From: Glandiceps talaboti
Lineage: Eukaryota > Hemichordata > Enteropneusta > Spengelidae
NCBI RefSeq assembly: GCF_964340395.1
Contig: NC_135562.1
Location: forward strand, 18,674,985 to 18,738,984
Length of the DNA: 64,000 bases
Direction of reading: 5' to 3'
Below the pieces are notes generated by a model that worked only from the letters and a program-made list of their open reading frames with translations, was not told where the DNA came from and ran no database searches. Each line of letters opens with the position of its first letter. Within the stretch, counting starts at the first letter, position 1. Shown here one piece after another: positions 25,601 through 38,239 of this stretch. Position numbers and translations under genes: made by a program.

Positions 25601-26790
25601 TCATCTCTGAGCAGGCTCTCAGTATATTATTTTCGTTTCATCACTGTTAACGACCGATATGACTGTGATAGTAGCATTTGGAAATGTTTTTGTAATGTGT
25701 TTATGAAAGTTATAACTTACAAATAAGTAATCTCAGTAGCAACAATGAAATTTTAAAATTAGTTGTTTAATTGTCTGTAAGGTACTCTACATGGTGTTAT
25801 TTTTTTAAAAGCAATTAAAAAGGCTTTAAGTTTTTGTCCTGAATTTTAAATAATTTGTTTTTGTCTAGGTAACACTGCAGTATCATTAAAACTGCATTTA
25901 AATGATGGTTACATTGCATTTTATTTATTTTAGTAGCAGTCCTGAATTTGGTTTTGTATGGTTTTGGGATGTTTTGGGAAGTATGGTGTTTAGTTTACTG
26001 TATAGTTAATACTGCAGATTAAAACAAGTTGTAGTTAGAAAGATCAGGAGCAGTATGGATTTTAAAATAAATTTCTGTATTGTCTATTTGATATTGCAGA
26101 GTCATTTAACACATTTAAACCATTTAAAATGTGTTTCAAAGTTGCCAAGTTATTTCAGGAGTGGTCCTGAATTTCAAAATAAGTTGTTTAATCATGTTAA
26201 ACTCCAAGTAAAATGTTTAATTGTGTATGACTTTAGTAAGTTGTCAAATTGTGTATGACGCCAGTGTCATTAAAAAGCTTGCGTGCGAGAGTTTCCCTAC
26301 TGCATGTTGAGTACATGTGGACTGAAATTAAATTCCCCACTAATTGAAAAGTTTAAACGTCACATTTGTAGCAGAGGATTAAGAGAGATAATGCCATACA
26401 TGTAGGTATCATACTTATGTTTAATGTGCTTGTAATAAAATAATCATGTATCAAATCATGTACACATGATTAAACCACATTCCTACATACAAGGTATGGT
26501 GTGAGATTTACACTGGCAGCTGGATTTAATCCAGCAGGCTGTCACATGGGGTATTTTAATTAAATCAGTGTACTGCTGTACTATACATTTCTTGGGGAAG
26601 AGGTCTTAAGGTTAATATACCCTTGATATGAACTTTATGCATCCAGTGCTTGTTGAAGACAATTGTGTACAAAGTAGATGTACAGACATCAATTTAGATT
26701 CAGCAGGAGGTGAAGTTGGAATCTTCATTCCTTAAATTGATATACTATATAACTAACATACCAGTATGCATGTAGTCTACAAACTATCCA
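22660..26790. other. Non-coding intron sequence
   Basis: No gene recognised. There is a short direct repeat with ggaaggcaaaggtatg at about 23368 and 23431, and an 11-bp repeat acccaaccttt at about 24037-24070. Otherwise AT-rich. Confidence 0.55.
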
Positions 26791-26793
26791 TGG

Positions 26794-26794
<1 letters not shown>

Positions 26795-26875
<81 letters not shown>
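26795..26875. repeat. CT dinucleotide microsatellite
   Basis: An uninterrupted run of about 81 bp of CT/TC. Confidence 0.97.
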
Positions 26876-26878
<3 letters not shown>

Positions 26879-26879
26879 T

Positions 26880-29090
26880 CTAGTCAAATGGAGCTAATCA
26901 AGCAAAAATCTAGCTGGACATGCAAGTCATAAATGTTCTAGTTGAAAACAAATGTTGGTTTAAAAATAAAAATGTCAATTTCCTTGAAAACAAGATGAAG
27001 CCCCACCCACCCCTCAATTTTCTTTCATTACTTCAGAAGGATTTAGCTTTCATAGGCAAAGTTTAGAAAAATTGGAATAGATAATTTTATTCCCAAGGTA
27101 CATTCTATCTTGACATGCTAAATTTGCGTAAACATGATAAATATTAACACTGTGATGTTTTACTTAAGTTTCACACACAATGCTATTACTTTAAATTAAA
27201 CAAATTACTAATTAGACTGGAGGTCGTAAATACTGTCATTTGCTGCTATTTATTACAATTTAGAGTACAAATCAGGTATATTGTATATATAATGCACATG
27301 TACATATATATAATATGCAATTTAAATATATGCAGTGAATAAAATATGAACATCCTATGTAAATGGTACATTTAAGGTATTAATAAAATATGTACTAATA
27401 AAATGCCAAATTAAACACAAACAAAAACAAAAGCATTAATACTTAAATATGCAATACATTTTGGATATTATATTCATTTTATAGGCCAAATAAAAAAGTG
27501 TGTTTCCGATAACAGTTTAAGCTGCAGACACCAAATTTTGTAAACTCAAAAGGGTCAAAATTTTCTGTGGAAATTAAACATTTTTTCTTCAGTTAAAATT
27601 GTATATTTTTGTAAAATGGTGAGATTTACATCTAATTCCATGTAAATTTTGTTGTCAAAATATCTTTGGTTAATATTGTTTAAAATCCTATTCCAGAGAA
27701 ACTGCGTCTTTTAAGACTGTATGTTGGATTTATACAGCACAGTTTGAATGCTGTGTTTGTCCACTTTACAATTATTTCTTTTTATACCTTATCAAATTAT
27801 CAACAGTAGTATTATGACGAACGAGTATCTTGTCATAGAGCCAAAGCTAATTTTATTATTTCTCAAAAACAAAAAATAAATAGAAATAAATGGAAAAATG
27901 AAATAAAATTCTGAATGATGTACCTATGTTACATGTATTTTCTAAAGTTATGTGTTAACGGAAACGAACAATTTTTCTGTTTTTTCCCTCAAGGTAGTAG
28001 AAGTTGGAAAGATTAAGTGAGAGATATGAACAGGTGAAACTTAGATACTATTAATGGCACACTAGTAATCACTCTTTTCTACGTGATGCATTTTGTTTAA
28101 ATCACAGATGAGAAGTAATGGAAACGGCCAAATGAAGCACTGACACGACTTCCTTCCCATAAAAAAAGTACATAATTGTATGCCAAATGGCTCTACCTCA
28201 TCAATAGTATTGACCTGCAGAGGTTGTTGTCTAACAACTTATCAGGATGAAACTTCTTTTGCTTCACATGACAGTAAACTAATGATTTGAACACGTGTGC
28301 AGATTTCAGAATCCTTAAGGGGCTTCATACATTGTCATGGCTGAAGCTATCATTAGATGGTAAAAAATTGGCTGTCCATATACCTTGCCTGTTTACCATG
28401 CTGACTGTGACTTCCATAGAGAAAATGACAGATTTGGAAGTTTTAGTTAGTGTAGTAAACAAGCTCTAGGTTTTACCAAATACATTGTGTGAAATTTGCA
28501 AGTGAACAATATTGGAAGGAGAGTCAGGTTTTTGTAAAGGGTGCTTGGAAAGCAGTGTTTTTGCTTAGGTGGCAAAACCCTTGTCAGTAAAAGAAATGCG
28601 GAAAATATGAGAAAACTTGCATTATAGATTGCCTGTACTATGTCTGGAAGGTAGATTTTTCTACACAATGTATTTATCACTAAGTGACAAATACACTTGA
28701 AGTTATGATACTAAACTCTCTCTATATAGAAAGTTTATTCAACTTTTATTTAATTTCTGTTATCCGTTAGTGCCACATGAATTTATACTTCTTTCAGGTC
28801 AGCTGATGCATTTGAAGAAATTGCAAAAATACAGTTACAGTTAAAGTAATTTCAGTGACATTGTGAGAAATGTCTTTGTCGATAATACATTTCTCATCAC
28901 ACTTTAACAGGAAATGATACTCATAAAACACCAATGAGCCATCAGATTAGAAGTAAAATTCCATGCCATCTACGTGTTTTGACTTCACAAAATATAGTCA
29001 CATGTATGTGAGAAGGAAGACCTTTAGTAGTGTGTTTATTGAAGGAGAACAAATGAATATATGTATCCATGATATCTCTAAAACAGAACT
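26880..29090. other. Non-coding intron sequence
   Basis: AT-rich. A degenerate SINE-B tail fragment may lie at 27728-27782 (tttatacagcac, cactttacaattatttc). Nothing else is recognised. Confidence 0.5.
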
Positions 29091-29092
29091 AC

Positions 29093-29265
29093 ACTAATTA
29101 GCAAACCTGGCTCATAAAAGATCTGCTGGACACAGGGGTGAGACATTATAGGAAGGCTGTATTTCCAATTAAGGTACATGTATGGAACATCTAACTTTCT
29201 TTTACTTTCCAATTTGCCCCTTTCCAGTATCAGGTCTTACTGAGCCAGACTTGCTAATTTTCATA
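29093..29265. repeat. Imperfect inverted repeat
   Basis: aattagcaaacctggctcat (about 29097) pairs with ctgagccagacttgctaatt (about 29240) across about 120 bp, with a few mismatches. Confidence 0.6.
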
Positions 29266-29512
29266 GCTGGTCTCTTTCAGAGAGGAGACAAGGTTAGTAG
29301 AAATTCCAGGTTGTAGCATTTATAAAAAAAACAGTCAAGACAAAATCAGGCCAAAATAAGGGAAAAGAATTGTTTCTGGTCAGGACATTTTGTCTAAAGT
29401 GGTGCGATGACAATTTAGTACTTTAGAACAATTATGTATGTGGGGCAGATGTCGTTTGTTTGTTCATGATTTGCTCTGCAGTTGTCTTCACTGAAGTAGG
29501 GAGAGTTATTTA

Positions 29513-29654
29513 AGCAATAACCCCCGCCGAAGGCGGGTATGCACGAGATTTTGGTACAATTCGCGACATATAGCACGAGCCGAATGGCGAGTGCTATATG
29601 GAGCGAATTGTACCAAATTCGAGTGTATACCCGCCTTCGGCGGGGGTTATTGCT
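29513..29654. mobile_element. GC-rich foldback (MITE-like) element
   Basis: Two 64-bp arms begin agcaataacccccgccgaag. They match at 58 of 64 positions as inverted repeats and are separated by a 14-nt loop. Each arm carries its own terminal hairpin (cccgcc-gaa-ggcggg). The composition contrasts strongly with the AT-rich surroundings. No coding capacity. Confidence 0.9.
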
Positions 29655-29859
29655 ATTATTTTATATCAAAATATGTGTCTATTTCTTCTAAATTTGATTC
29701 TGTGGTTATTTATATGCCTGAAAAGGCGAATTCGCACGTACAGAAAAAGATCATTGGTAATAGATCGTCGGGAACGAGCATATTTTGATGAGTGGATACG
29801 TTCATGTCGCCCACACAAAAACACTCCATGAACACAAACCATACACTACATTGCATTGC

Positions 29860-30450
29860 ATTGATAAATTACTTTATTTACATCATATAATGCATAACGA
29901 AAATGCGTTGAAAACTAGCAACAAAGAAAACGGGGCAAGAGGTCAAAGAAAGTAACAATTTTGTTTGGATATTTACATAAGAACAATACAATCTTGTACA
30001 CTGCTAAAAATAGATTTCTTGGCGTTGAATCAGTTGAATCGGAGAAAGCTCGAGACAGTAAATCAGAGACGCGACGTTACACAGTCTACTTTAATTTATT
30101 GATTAACAAATTGAACATTGACTGAACCTGAAAATGTACAGTTTTGAAATAATCCTGACGCACTTGACTGATGGTTAAAAGTTAAATTGGTGCTGCTTGA
30201 TTCAATGAGAGCAGGACGCTGACGGCTCGTTGCATGGGAGAACTTGTACCTTATCAGCCATGGCCAGTGATGTTGAAGCCACTGATCGATCGTTCCTTTC
30301 GATCGCAAGGTCATCAGTGGAATTATTTGGACTACTGTAACCCAAACTATTGTACAGGATACCTGACATACCTTTACTCTGAGGAAGTGTTAACTTATTG
30401 GTATAAGAATGAACACTAGCTTCATTTTTGTGAGTACTATTCATATGCTA
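29860..30450 (-). pseudogene. Possible minus-strand terminal exon or retrocopy fragment (unrecognised)
   Basis: The block is less AT-rich than its surroundings and has two overlapping minus-strand frames. One (30444 to 30202) begins MNSTHKNEASVHSYTNK and has a balanced composition through VASTSLAMADK. The other (30314 to 30096) ends SASGLFQNCTFSGSVNVQFV then NQ-stop. Together they look like one coding stretch broken by a +/-1 shift near 30210-30250, or by a short intron. AATAAA overlaps the stop region and recurs at about 29873 on the minus strand, as in a 3' end. I do not recognise the protein, and it could be chance. Confidence 0.3.
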
Positions 30451-30459
30451 GTTTAGGGG

Positions 30460-30503
30460 CCCATTTTACCACTGCAAGCCGTGGTAAAATGGGATTTTAC
30501 CAC
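30460..30503. repeat. Hairpin with 13-bp stem (cccattttaccac)
   Basis: The perfect stem cccattttaccac/gtggtaaaatggg has an 8-nt loop, and attttaccac follows again at once. It resembles the terminus of a degraded inverted-repeat element. Confidence 0.8.
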
Positions 30504-30664
30504 AGGTATTATCCAATCAGAATGGCACATAGAAGCATGATATAATATAATTATGTGTTTCCCCTGGATCTGCAGACTGCATGGGCTGGAAAAACATGAT
30601 AAAAAAACTGACAAGGGAGTATTTTAATAATGATGAGCACATTGACCAGAAAAAAATCTTCTTC

Positions 30665-30693
30665 TTTTTTTTTTTTTTTTGGGGGGGGGGGGG
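30665..30693. repeat. Poly-T/poly-G tract
   Basis: About 16 T followed by 13 G. Confidence 0.9.
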
Positions 30694-30887
30694 TGAGTAG
30701 GTAAAATAATTACTGTCTTGTACTTCAAAGGTACTGTCAAAAGTTTCACCATTACCATTTAATTAAGTTTTGGAAATCTACGGTATGTAGGTTTCCAGAT
30801 TCCCCCCTTTGTTACCAAGGTTACCAATCTTGAGTAACATAAACATTGTTTAATCTTGTATTTCCCTACATGTACAAATGAACAACC

Positions 30888-30928
30888 CTCCCCCACCCCC
30901 ACCCCCACCCCACCCCACCCCACCCCAC
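30888..30928. repeat. CCACCC microsatellite
   Basis: A C-rich run of caccc/cacccc units. The complementary strand is G-rich. Confidence 0.9.
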
Positions 30929-31942
30929 CACTGGTAGAAAGAGGATTAATAAAATACATTACAGTGTACATGTATTAGCAAGATACTATATTTTTATGCA
31001 AGAAAATGATATCATTGTAATTGTCTAATGGAAATAATGCAAAGATACATTTAGAGTAGAGTTGTTGTATTTTAGTGTATGTGATGCCTCTAATAATATT
31101 AAATACTATCTGTAGATATAATTCTAAACTTCTGGCAGGACTACTAAAAATTTATTTTTCAAACTATGACCAGTTGTCTAGAATAACATCTATACATAGC
31201 ATCTATTACTTGTATGGCGTTGATTAGTTTAATGTTCAAAGCTAGTGAAGATGAAGAAGTTAGGCAGCTTTTAGTTATAGATTACAGTCACATCTCCACT
31301 TCATGGCATGTTGTTACGGGTTATATTTGGTCCAATCCATCTGCTGTCATTAAACAGTATCTTTACACCTTCCTGAATACCAACTGAGTGTTAATGTGCT
31401 CATTCAGTGTTTTATCTCACACGAAGTCTTAACTCCTAGCGCGGATGACTTTTAGTATTAAACAAGATCAGTACCTGGACAGTATTTAGACAGGATATAA
31501 CATTGGTCTGTCATATCTATAATCTCTTGTTCTCTTTAGGGGTCTGATAGTGATAGTCTGTATTAATACTATTATGTCCTATGAGAATTATAACTACATA
31601 TATATACTTTATCAACTTACCTTTATCGTTAATGCATTTCACTCTCTTGTACAAAATCTTTACATGTATTATTAACAAAGGTGACTCTGTCTTGAAATGT
31701 CTGATAATGTTTTGAAACTCGGGAAAATTTTTGTTTAAATTTGTATTTTATGCATTTCTTTCATAAATCTTGAATATCAAAGGGGTACTACAAATATGCA
31801 ACTGCCACCATGGCTCTATCAAGAATGTCTCTCAAGAATGTTTTCATTACCCAGGAAAAATGCCTTGTATGTTGATTTTGTCTAATTTTGGCTTTTATAG
31901 AAGATGATACTACTCGAAGATACATGAAATGTAGTCAAATGT

Positions 31943-32425
31943 TGTTTCATTTACATATCTAGTGTGTTGTCCTTTATTCATGTGGTGCTTCATTTACATA
32001 TCTAGTGTCATGTTCATGTGGTGCTTCATTTACATATCTAGTGTGTTGTCCTTTATTCACGTGGTGCTTCATTTACATATCTAGTGTCATGTTCATGTGG
32101 TGCTTCATTTACATATCTAGTGTGTTGTCCTTTATTCATGTGGTGCTTCATTTACATATCTAGTGTGTTTTCCTTTATTCATGTGGTGCTTCATTTACAT
32201 ATCTAGTGTGTTGTCCTATATTCATGTGGTGCTTCATTTACATATCTAGTGTGTTTTCCTTTATTCGTGTGGTGTTTTAATTACATATCTAGTATGTTTT
32301 CCTTTATTCATGTGGTGCTTCATTTACATATCTAGTGTGTTTTCCTATATTCATGTGGTGCTTCATTTACATATCTAGTGTGTTTTCCTTTATTCTTGTG
32401 GTGCTTCAGTAACATATCTTTGTTC
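31943..32425. repeat. 43-bp minisatellite, 12 copies
   Basis: The word acatatctag or a variant starts at 31952, 31996, 32032, 32075, 32111, 32154, 32197, 32240, 32283, 32326, 32369 and 32412. Spacing is 43 bp in nearly every case, with two 36-bp units that create a duplicated 79-bp (36+43) block. Confidence 0.97.
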
Positions 32426-32995
32426 ATCACAGGCAAATAGCATTTTGTAATATGTATGTCATGAATGAAACAAGAAATACTAGGTGGATTCTATTTTGGT
32501 AAACGTGTCTAGACTGACAAAATTACACAGAAGTGGAATCTGTACATTGTACTTTAAATGATATGTAAGAGTGAGAATTTGCATATTATTGATACTTTTA
32601 TGAATAGCAAGGTATTGTATCATTTTGTAGTGTAATACTGTATATACCATACATATTTAATATACAAGGTGATATGTCACAGTACATGTAGATCATTCAA
32701 TTGATATTCAGTGTGTACATGTGTGTTGATTTGAAATGCCATACATGAACAAAATGTATTTTTAGCCATCCATACATAGAATCATTATTTTGTACTGTCG
32801 TGCAACTTTTTCTTAAGTAACTTAAACCACAATATGTGTACTAATTTTAGTGGTTTGATTACATTTTAGTATTTAAAAAAATCTTAGGCTGAGATTAAAA
32901 CACGCCAATGTCAATGGTGATGTCACTGGTGTCATAAGCAGTCTGTCACATCGCTTTTAACCACAAATAGTTTGGTTACAATAGTTTCTTCTGAT

Positions 32996-33480
32996 AACTC
33001 CACAGTAAGAATTGCAGTTATAACTGTAAATAGTCCAGTTTGGGGTACCAGACCCTCGTATAATTATTAAGGCTACCCTTCTGATCACCCAGATTAAGAC
33101 AATAAGAGTTAACATAACGACATATAATCTAGTCTTGGCTACCCAGAGACTCTTGCAATTAAACAGGCTACCTTCTGTTCACCCCAGAGTAAAAATAACA
33201 GTCATAACTATAAATAGTCCAATTTGGGGTACCCAGACCCTCGTAATTAGAAGGCTACCCTTCTGATCGATCACCCCGGATTAAGACAATAAGAGATGCC
33301 ATAACGATATATAATCTAGTCTTTGTAACTCAGGGACCCTTGCAATTACATTTTGTAAGCAGGCTACCCTTCTGTTCACCACACTTTGAAAATTACATGT
33401 ACAGTAAAAACTACAAGTAATCTAGTCTTGGGTACCCATACCTTTGCAATTGGCAGGTTACCCCTCTGATCCCCCCAGAT
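32996..33480. repeat. Higher-order tandem array (about 88-bp units)
   Basis: About five units contain ataatctagtcttgg, tacccagaccct, ttgcaatta and ggctacccttctg. Units alternate between a ctgatcaccc type and a ctgttcacccc type, giving a dimer of about 185 bp. Confidence 0.85.
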
Positions 33481-34722
33481 TAGATGCTTAACTGTAATGT
33501 AAAATAATGACATAGTAGAGTGTACTTTGCCTCTGACTCGGAGTGGTACTTTGGATTGCATGTCAGCTATTGTACATTGAACACTGCATTATGGCATGAC
33601 CTATCTGTTCATACATGTACATGTATGAGACAACAGAGAACTAGGATCTACCAGATTGAATTATGTATACGACCCTTGTAATATGTACATTTGTACATTC
33701 ACTGTGTTCTTTACGGTTGATTGTCAGATTGTCTCAGCCAATGAGAGCGCAGATGGCAATTACTAGTTCCCTATGTACATATGAGATGCAACCAGCGAAA
33801 GCTATTACGTTGACATAATACAGTTTACAGTTTAGGCTTTAACATCTATAAGACTTGCAAATCCTTTTATGATGAGACATATAAGATGTTCTAAAGCCAT
33901 AGAGTACCCTGTGTTTAAATATTTCTATACAAGTCATTTTGCTACACATTTCAGTATCCAGAGTGTTGTTCACCCTGGCAAGGTCAGTCATACTGTGACA
34001 TTGTAGCGATCCATTCAGGGCAAAGGTAACCAGAACTGTTTGAATGGGTCATAATGATGTCACATTCTGCTATTAACTGTTACCCAGGTAACAGATAATG
34101 ACAGGATTTGATGCAACTTTGTTATCAGTGTACATGTAGTGCTCATTCAAATAGGAAAATGATGTACATACATTTTTTACCAGCAGTGATTTGTTATACA
34201 ATACAATGTACGTTGTGTGTAAACATGGATAGACTTGTGGTGAATTTCTTAAGTCCAATACACTGGCCTTGACAGACTGCATACACTAATATTACACACA
34301 AGGGAATTTGTTGGAGGAGGACTTAAAACCCAACCAAGCCAAACTCAGGTTTATTAAAGGACAATTGCACAATGTCACACAAGCTCAAAAGGAACTTCAT
34401 TTGTTTAGGGGGAGGAGCTCTGGCTTCAATGCGATGGCTGAACTTCATTTTCACACTTCTAACCGTATTTCGATAGAAAACTTTCATTCCTTCAATGATA
34501 ACAGCTTTTGTATTTACAACTGAGATGTTGATAAGTTGATAAAAGTTGACTTCTCATGTGTGATATAATGCTGGGTTTCTGGTTTCGTTATTTTAATGTG
34601 TTTAAAGTTATGTATTTACATTACATTGATAATAGTGGTGTGACCACTACAGTTTTCATCATCGTTTACATTGTATATGAACGTTTGATGATGTCGCACT
34701 TGTGAATGTCCGTGGTGGTGGT

Positions 34723-34736
34723 GGGGGGGGGGGGGG
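34723..34736. repeat. Poly-G tract
   Basis: A run of 14 G preceded by ggtggtggt. Confidence 0.9.
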
Positions 34737-35138
34737 AAGGGGGATTGATCTAAGGAATGATGTTTGTTTGTTGAGCTTATACGAAATTGTGCGATCGTCT
34801 GTTTATAATCTGTAAGTTAACTACATTTAAGTTTATTTGCAGTGTTGTAGGTGTACATTGTGTAGGTACAAGGATCAATAAAACTGATGACAACAGATAA
34901 GGCAGATAATTAAGACACTATAGGAGTTGTAAGTACCTTTTATGTCGCTGTGCAGTCATGTAGCAACTTTCCAGAAAGCTTCTTACCAATATTCAGTTTG
35001 AGTAATTGTAGTTGTATTTGTAGGTGAATCTTATGACAAATCAAATGCCATTTGATATTGAGTATTGCATATATCACATATATGTACATTGTGTCTAGAA
35101 TGAATCTGATTTACAATTATATATTATGTAACTATGTA

Positions 35139-35180
35139 TTGTATGTATGTATGTACGGTATGTATGTATGTATGTATGTA
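35139..35180. repeat. GTAT tetranucleotide microsatellite
   Basis: Tandem tatg units with one imperfection (gtacgg). Confidence 0.95.
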
Positions 35181-36574
35181 TTGACTGCTTAAAAAATGAT
35201 TTTGTCATGTGCTATTTTTAACCATAAAATATTTGCCACACTTGGGTTGTTTTTATTTTTCTAGAATAAGTATTTATAGTTCTGTTTAGTCATCCAGGTT
35301 TATATTTAACTCAGATAATTAACTTGCAGTTCAGTAAATTTGGTACCCCAAGTTTTCAGCAAAGTTGTTGAACTAAAGATTTCATCTGTTTTGTTCAACT
35401 AATACACAATGCATGCAGACACATTCAATTGTACGTACATGTAGACAGAAATACACACACCAATCTAATTACAGCTGACACATACTTAGAAAGGATAAAA
35501 GTGGATTACAAACTTTAAGTGACCGATTCCACAAATGTGGTTAAAATGCAACTGTGGTTTTCTAGCTTATTGAAATTCTAAATGGAAATTTATGCCTGGA
35601 TATGAATTCTTAAGTGCAACTAATGGTCCGTAGCAGACGTTACAGCTGCATGTTATGTTAGATAGTTGACTGATTAGAAAACTTGTCGTGGATCAGAGCA
35701 AAGTCATGACATGATCAACTATTTTATTATGATTGGAGAGTATATGACATTTAATGTGTAATATATCAAACCCAAGTACTATTAAGTACAGGTTTTTTTT
35801 AGTGATGGTGAAAAATGAATCTGAAGATATGACAATGAAAATGAATGTTCATGGACTCTGACATCATGATTTAAGTAATCCCACAGCCCAAATTCTATCT
35901 GGGCATGCTCATGCATGTAGTAGAGATTGTAAAGTCTAGATTGTGTATATAGTTATTTTTATTTTTCAAAAAATTAATGGAAACAACAGAGTGCGGTTAA
36001 TGCTTTATACCTTGATGTAAATTTAAACCAAAAGTACATGAGGAATTTAGACAACAGGTTTAATATTTTTGCCCAGTATTATTTTTCCTTCAGCCAGAAA
36101 AATATGAATGACCTAAGGGGCCTTATCACTGACTGTGTTATAGATTGAATAGTGACATATATGACAAAAAACCCTTTGGCCAAGAGTACAATCATGTATT
36201 TTCAACATGAATGAAGAAAAATATTTGGAATAAAATAATTACATGTACCTCGACACAAGTGATACATGTACCTCCGCGAGTAATCCAGAAGAATATAAAA
36301 TCTGAGCGTAATCACTAAATGCAGTATTCCTTTACAATAACAAATTTGCAGATTAGAATTCACAGGATAGGACAATGGAAGATGTACGTCATAGAATTCA
36401 CCATCCATAAAATTGATGATTGCACCTGGTACCGTTTTGACAAAAGAAAAGAAAGTTAATAATTCATAGTAGAAGAGAATAGACTGAATTATGCAGTACA
36501 CATAAAATAGAATTGTGTCAGACTAAAGCAGATAGTGAAGATTGCCAAATGAGATGAACATAAGCTTGTGCATT

Positions 36575-37145
36575 AGATATTTAGTATGAGAAGCATATTA
36601 TACAAATGTAGGCTATGATAGCTGAGTGACCCAATTAGAATGTATTATTTTGTATGTATGCAGTAAAAGTTTACTTAGCTCATTATATATGCAACGTATG
36701 AGAAGCATGTAGTCTCTGACAGCTCAGTTATCCAATCAGAATGTACTATCTTGTGTGTACAGTAACAGCTTATGTAGCTCATTATATATGCAAGGTATGA
36801 GAAGTACAGTCATGTGTATAGGATATGACAGTTCAGTTACCCAATCAGAATGTATTATTTGTGTGTGCAGTAAGAGTTAAGTTAGCTCATTAGGTATGCA
36901 AGGTATGATAAGTACATGTACATGTTGTATATAGGCTATGACAGTTCCGTTACCCAATCAAAATGTATTATTTTGTGTGCAGTAAGAGTTAAGTTAGCTC
37001 ATTCAATATGCTTTTAAGTGTGAGAAACATGTAGGCCATGACATCTCAGTTATCCAATCAGAATGTATTATTTTGTGTGTGCAGTAACAGTTTACTTAAC
37101 TCATTAGATATGCAAACTGTGAGAAACATGTAGGCTGTGCATGTG
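36575..37145. repeat. About 105-bp tandem array with CCAATCAGAATGTA units
   Basis: Five units contain tatgagaagcatgtagg, gacagctcagttatccaatc, agaatgtattattttgtgtg, gcagtaacagttta and agctcattatatatgcaa. The ccaat word starts at 36631, 36732, 36841, 36954 and 37054. A partial sixth unit ends near 37145. Confidence 0.92.
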
Positions 37146-37673
37146 TAAGGGACCTATGAGTCGCTAGCCAAGAAGTGACAAACCCTAAGGTCAAATGTTA
37201 TTTTTTTCTGGCTGATTGAAGAAAGATGTTGGAGAATAATATGATTATATCTTCTCCAGTATAATTTATGAACAATCTGGAAAAATAATGGCAAAGAAAT
37301 TTAGTGTTCATTGCTATTTCTTACTATGTGGTAACTCGCAAGAAAACACAGCTCATCATTTGGCCCCCAACTAAATATTGCTTTATTATAGTTGTTTATT
37401 CTGCAACATCGCAACACTACATCAAAACACTAAACTGCATGTCTTTCTCATTTATACAATCTACAACAACTCCAATGAAGCCATCTACCCCACTTAATAT
37501 CAGTATAGGTACATGTACATGTAGGGCAGTGAACTGTACATACAAAATATATATTATTATAATATTAATTTGGAAGTGAAAATAGGAGAATTCAATTAGT
37601 CATATTTAACTTGTGAAGATGGGGGAGGGTGGGAGACTGTTCTGAAGTTGAATATGGGCTTCGTAAATTTAAT

Positions 37674-37691
37674 CCCCCCCCCCCCCCCCCC
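37674..37691. repeat. Poly-C tract
   Basis: A run of 18 C. Confidence 0.95.
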
Positions 37692-37854
37692 AGCTCTGAT
37701 GATCGAAGCCAAAGTTTTTCACTACAGTGATATTTCCAGAGTGTCTCCAACAGTAAAAAATGACTGACCCCTTATGGGAGTTACAATTAGACTTGGAGAG
37801 TTGTTTGTATTGTTGACTACAAATTATCATTATTCCATATACAAGCCCTGAACT

Positions 37855-38235
37855 TTATGACAAATATTCATCAAGTCCATTAAATACATAATATATCTCT
37901 ATACACTGTGGAAAAAAAATGAGAATTCAGTCATTCATACGTTGTGTATTAATTGTGAAATAGTATGTGAATATAGCTCTGTATATTGTGAACTACATAT
38001 TCATTAACTCCATCAAATGTGAATAAGCTTGGGAAATACTAGCTTGGCATTTTGAAAGCCATGACAATTCATCTAGTTTGTCAACCAACTGTGAATAGTG
38101 TGGGAAATACCAGCGTCGTACATCATGAAAAACATAAACATTCATTCAGTTCCTCAAGTGTCCATAGCATGTGAAATATTAGTCAAATTCACGAGAATAT
38201 GAGGATTCATCGAGTGCATGAGATGTGTATAACTA
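37855..38235. repeat. Degenerate tandem array (about 70-80-bp units)
   Basis: Recurring words are aattcattcagttcctcaa/catcaagtccattaaat, tgtgaatagtgtgggaaatac and catgaaaa. Units are strongly diverged. Confidence 0.5.
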
Positions 38236-38239
38236 ACGT

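Noticed and set aside
30888-30928. G-quadruplex-type regulatory element on the minus strand
   Set aside because: G runs are present, but this is a simple CCACCC microsatellite in non-coding DNA with no gene context.
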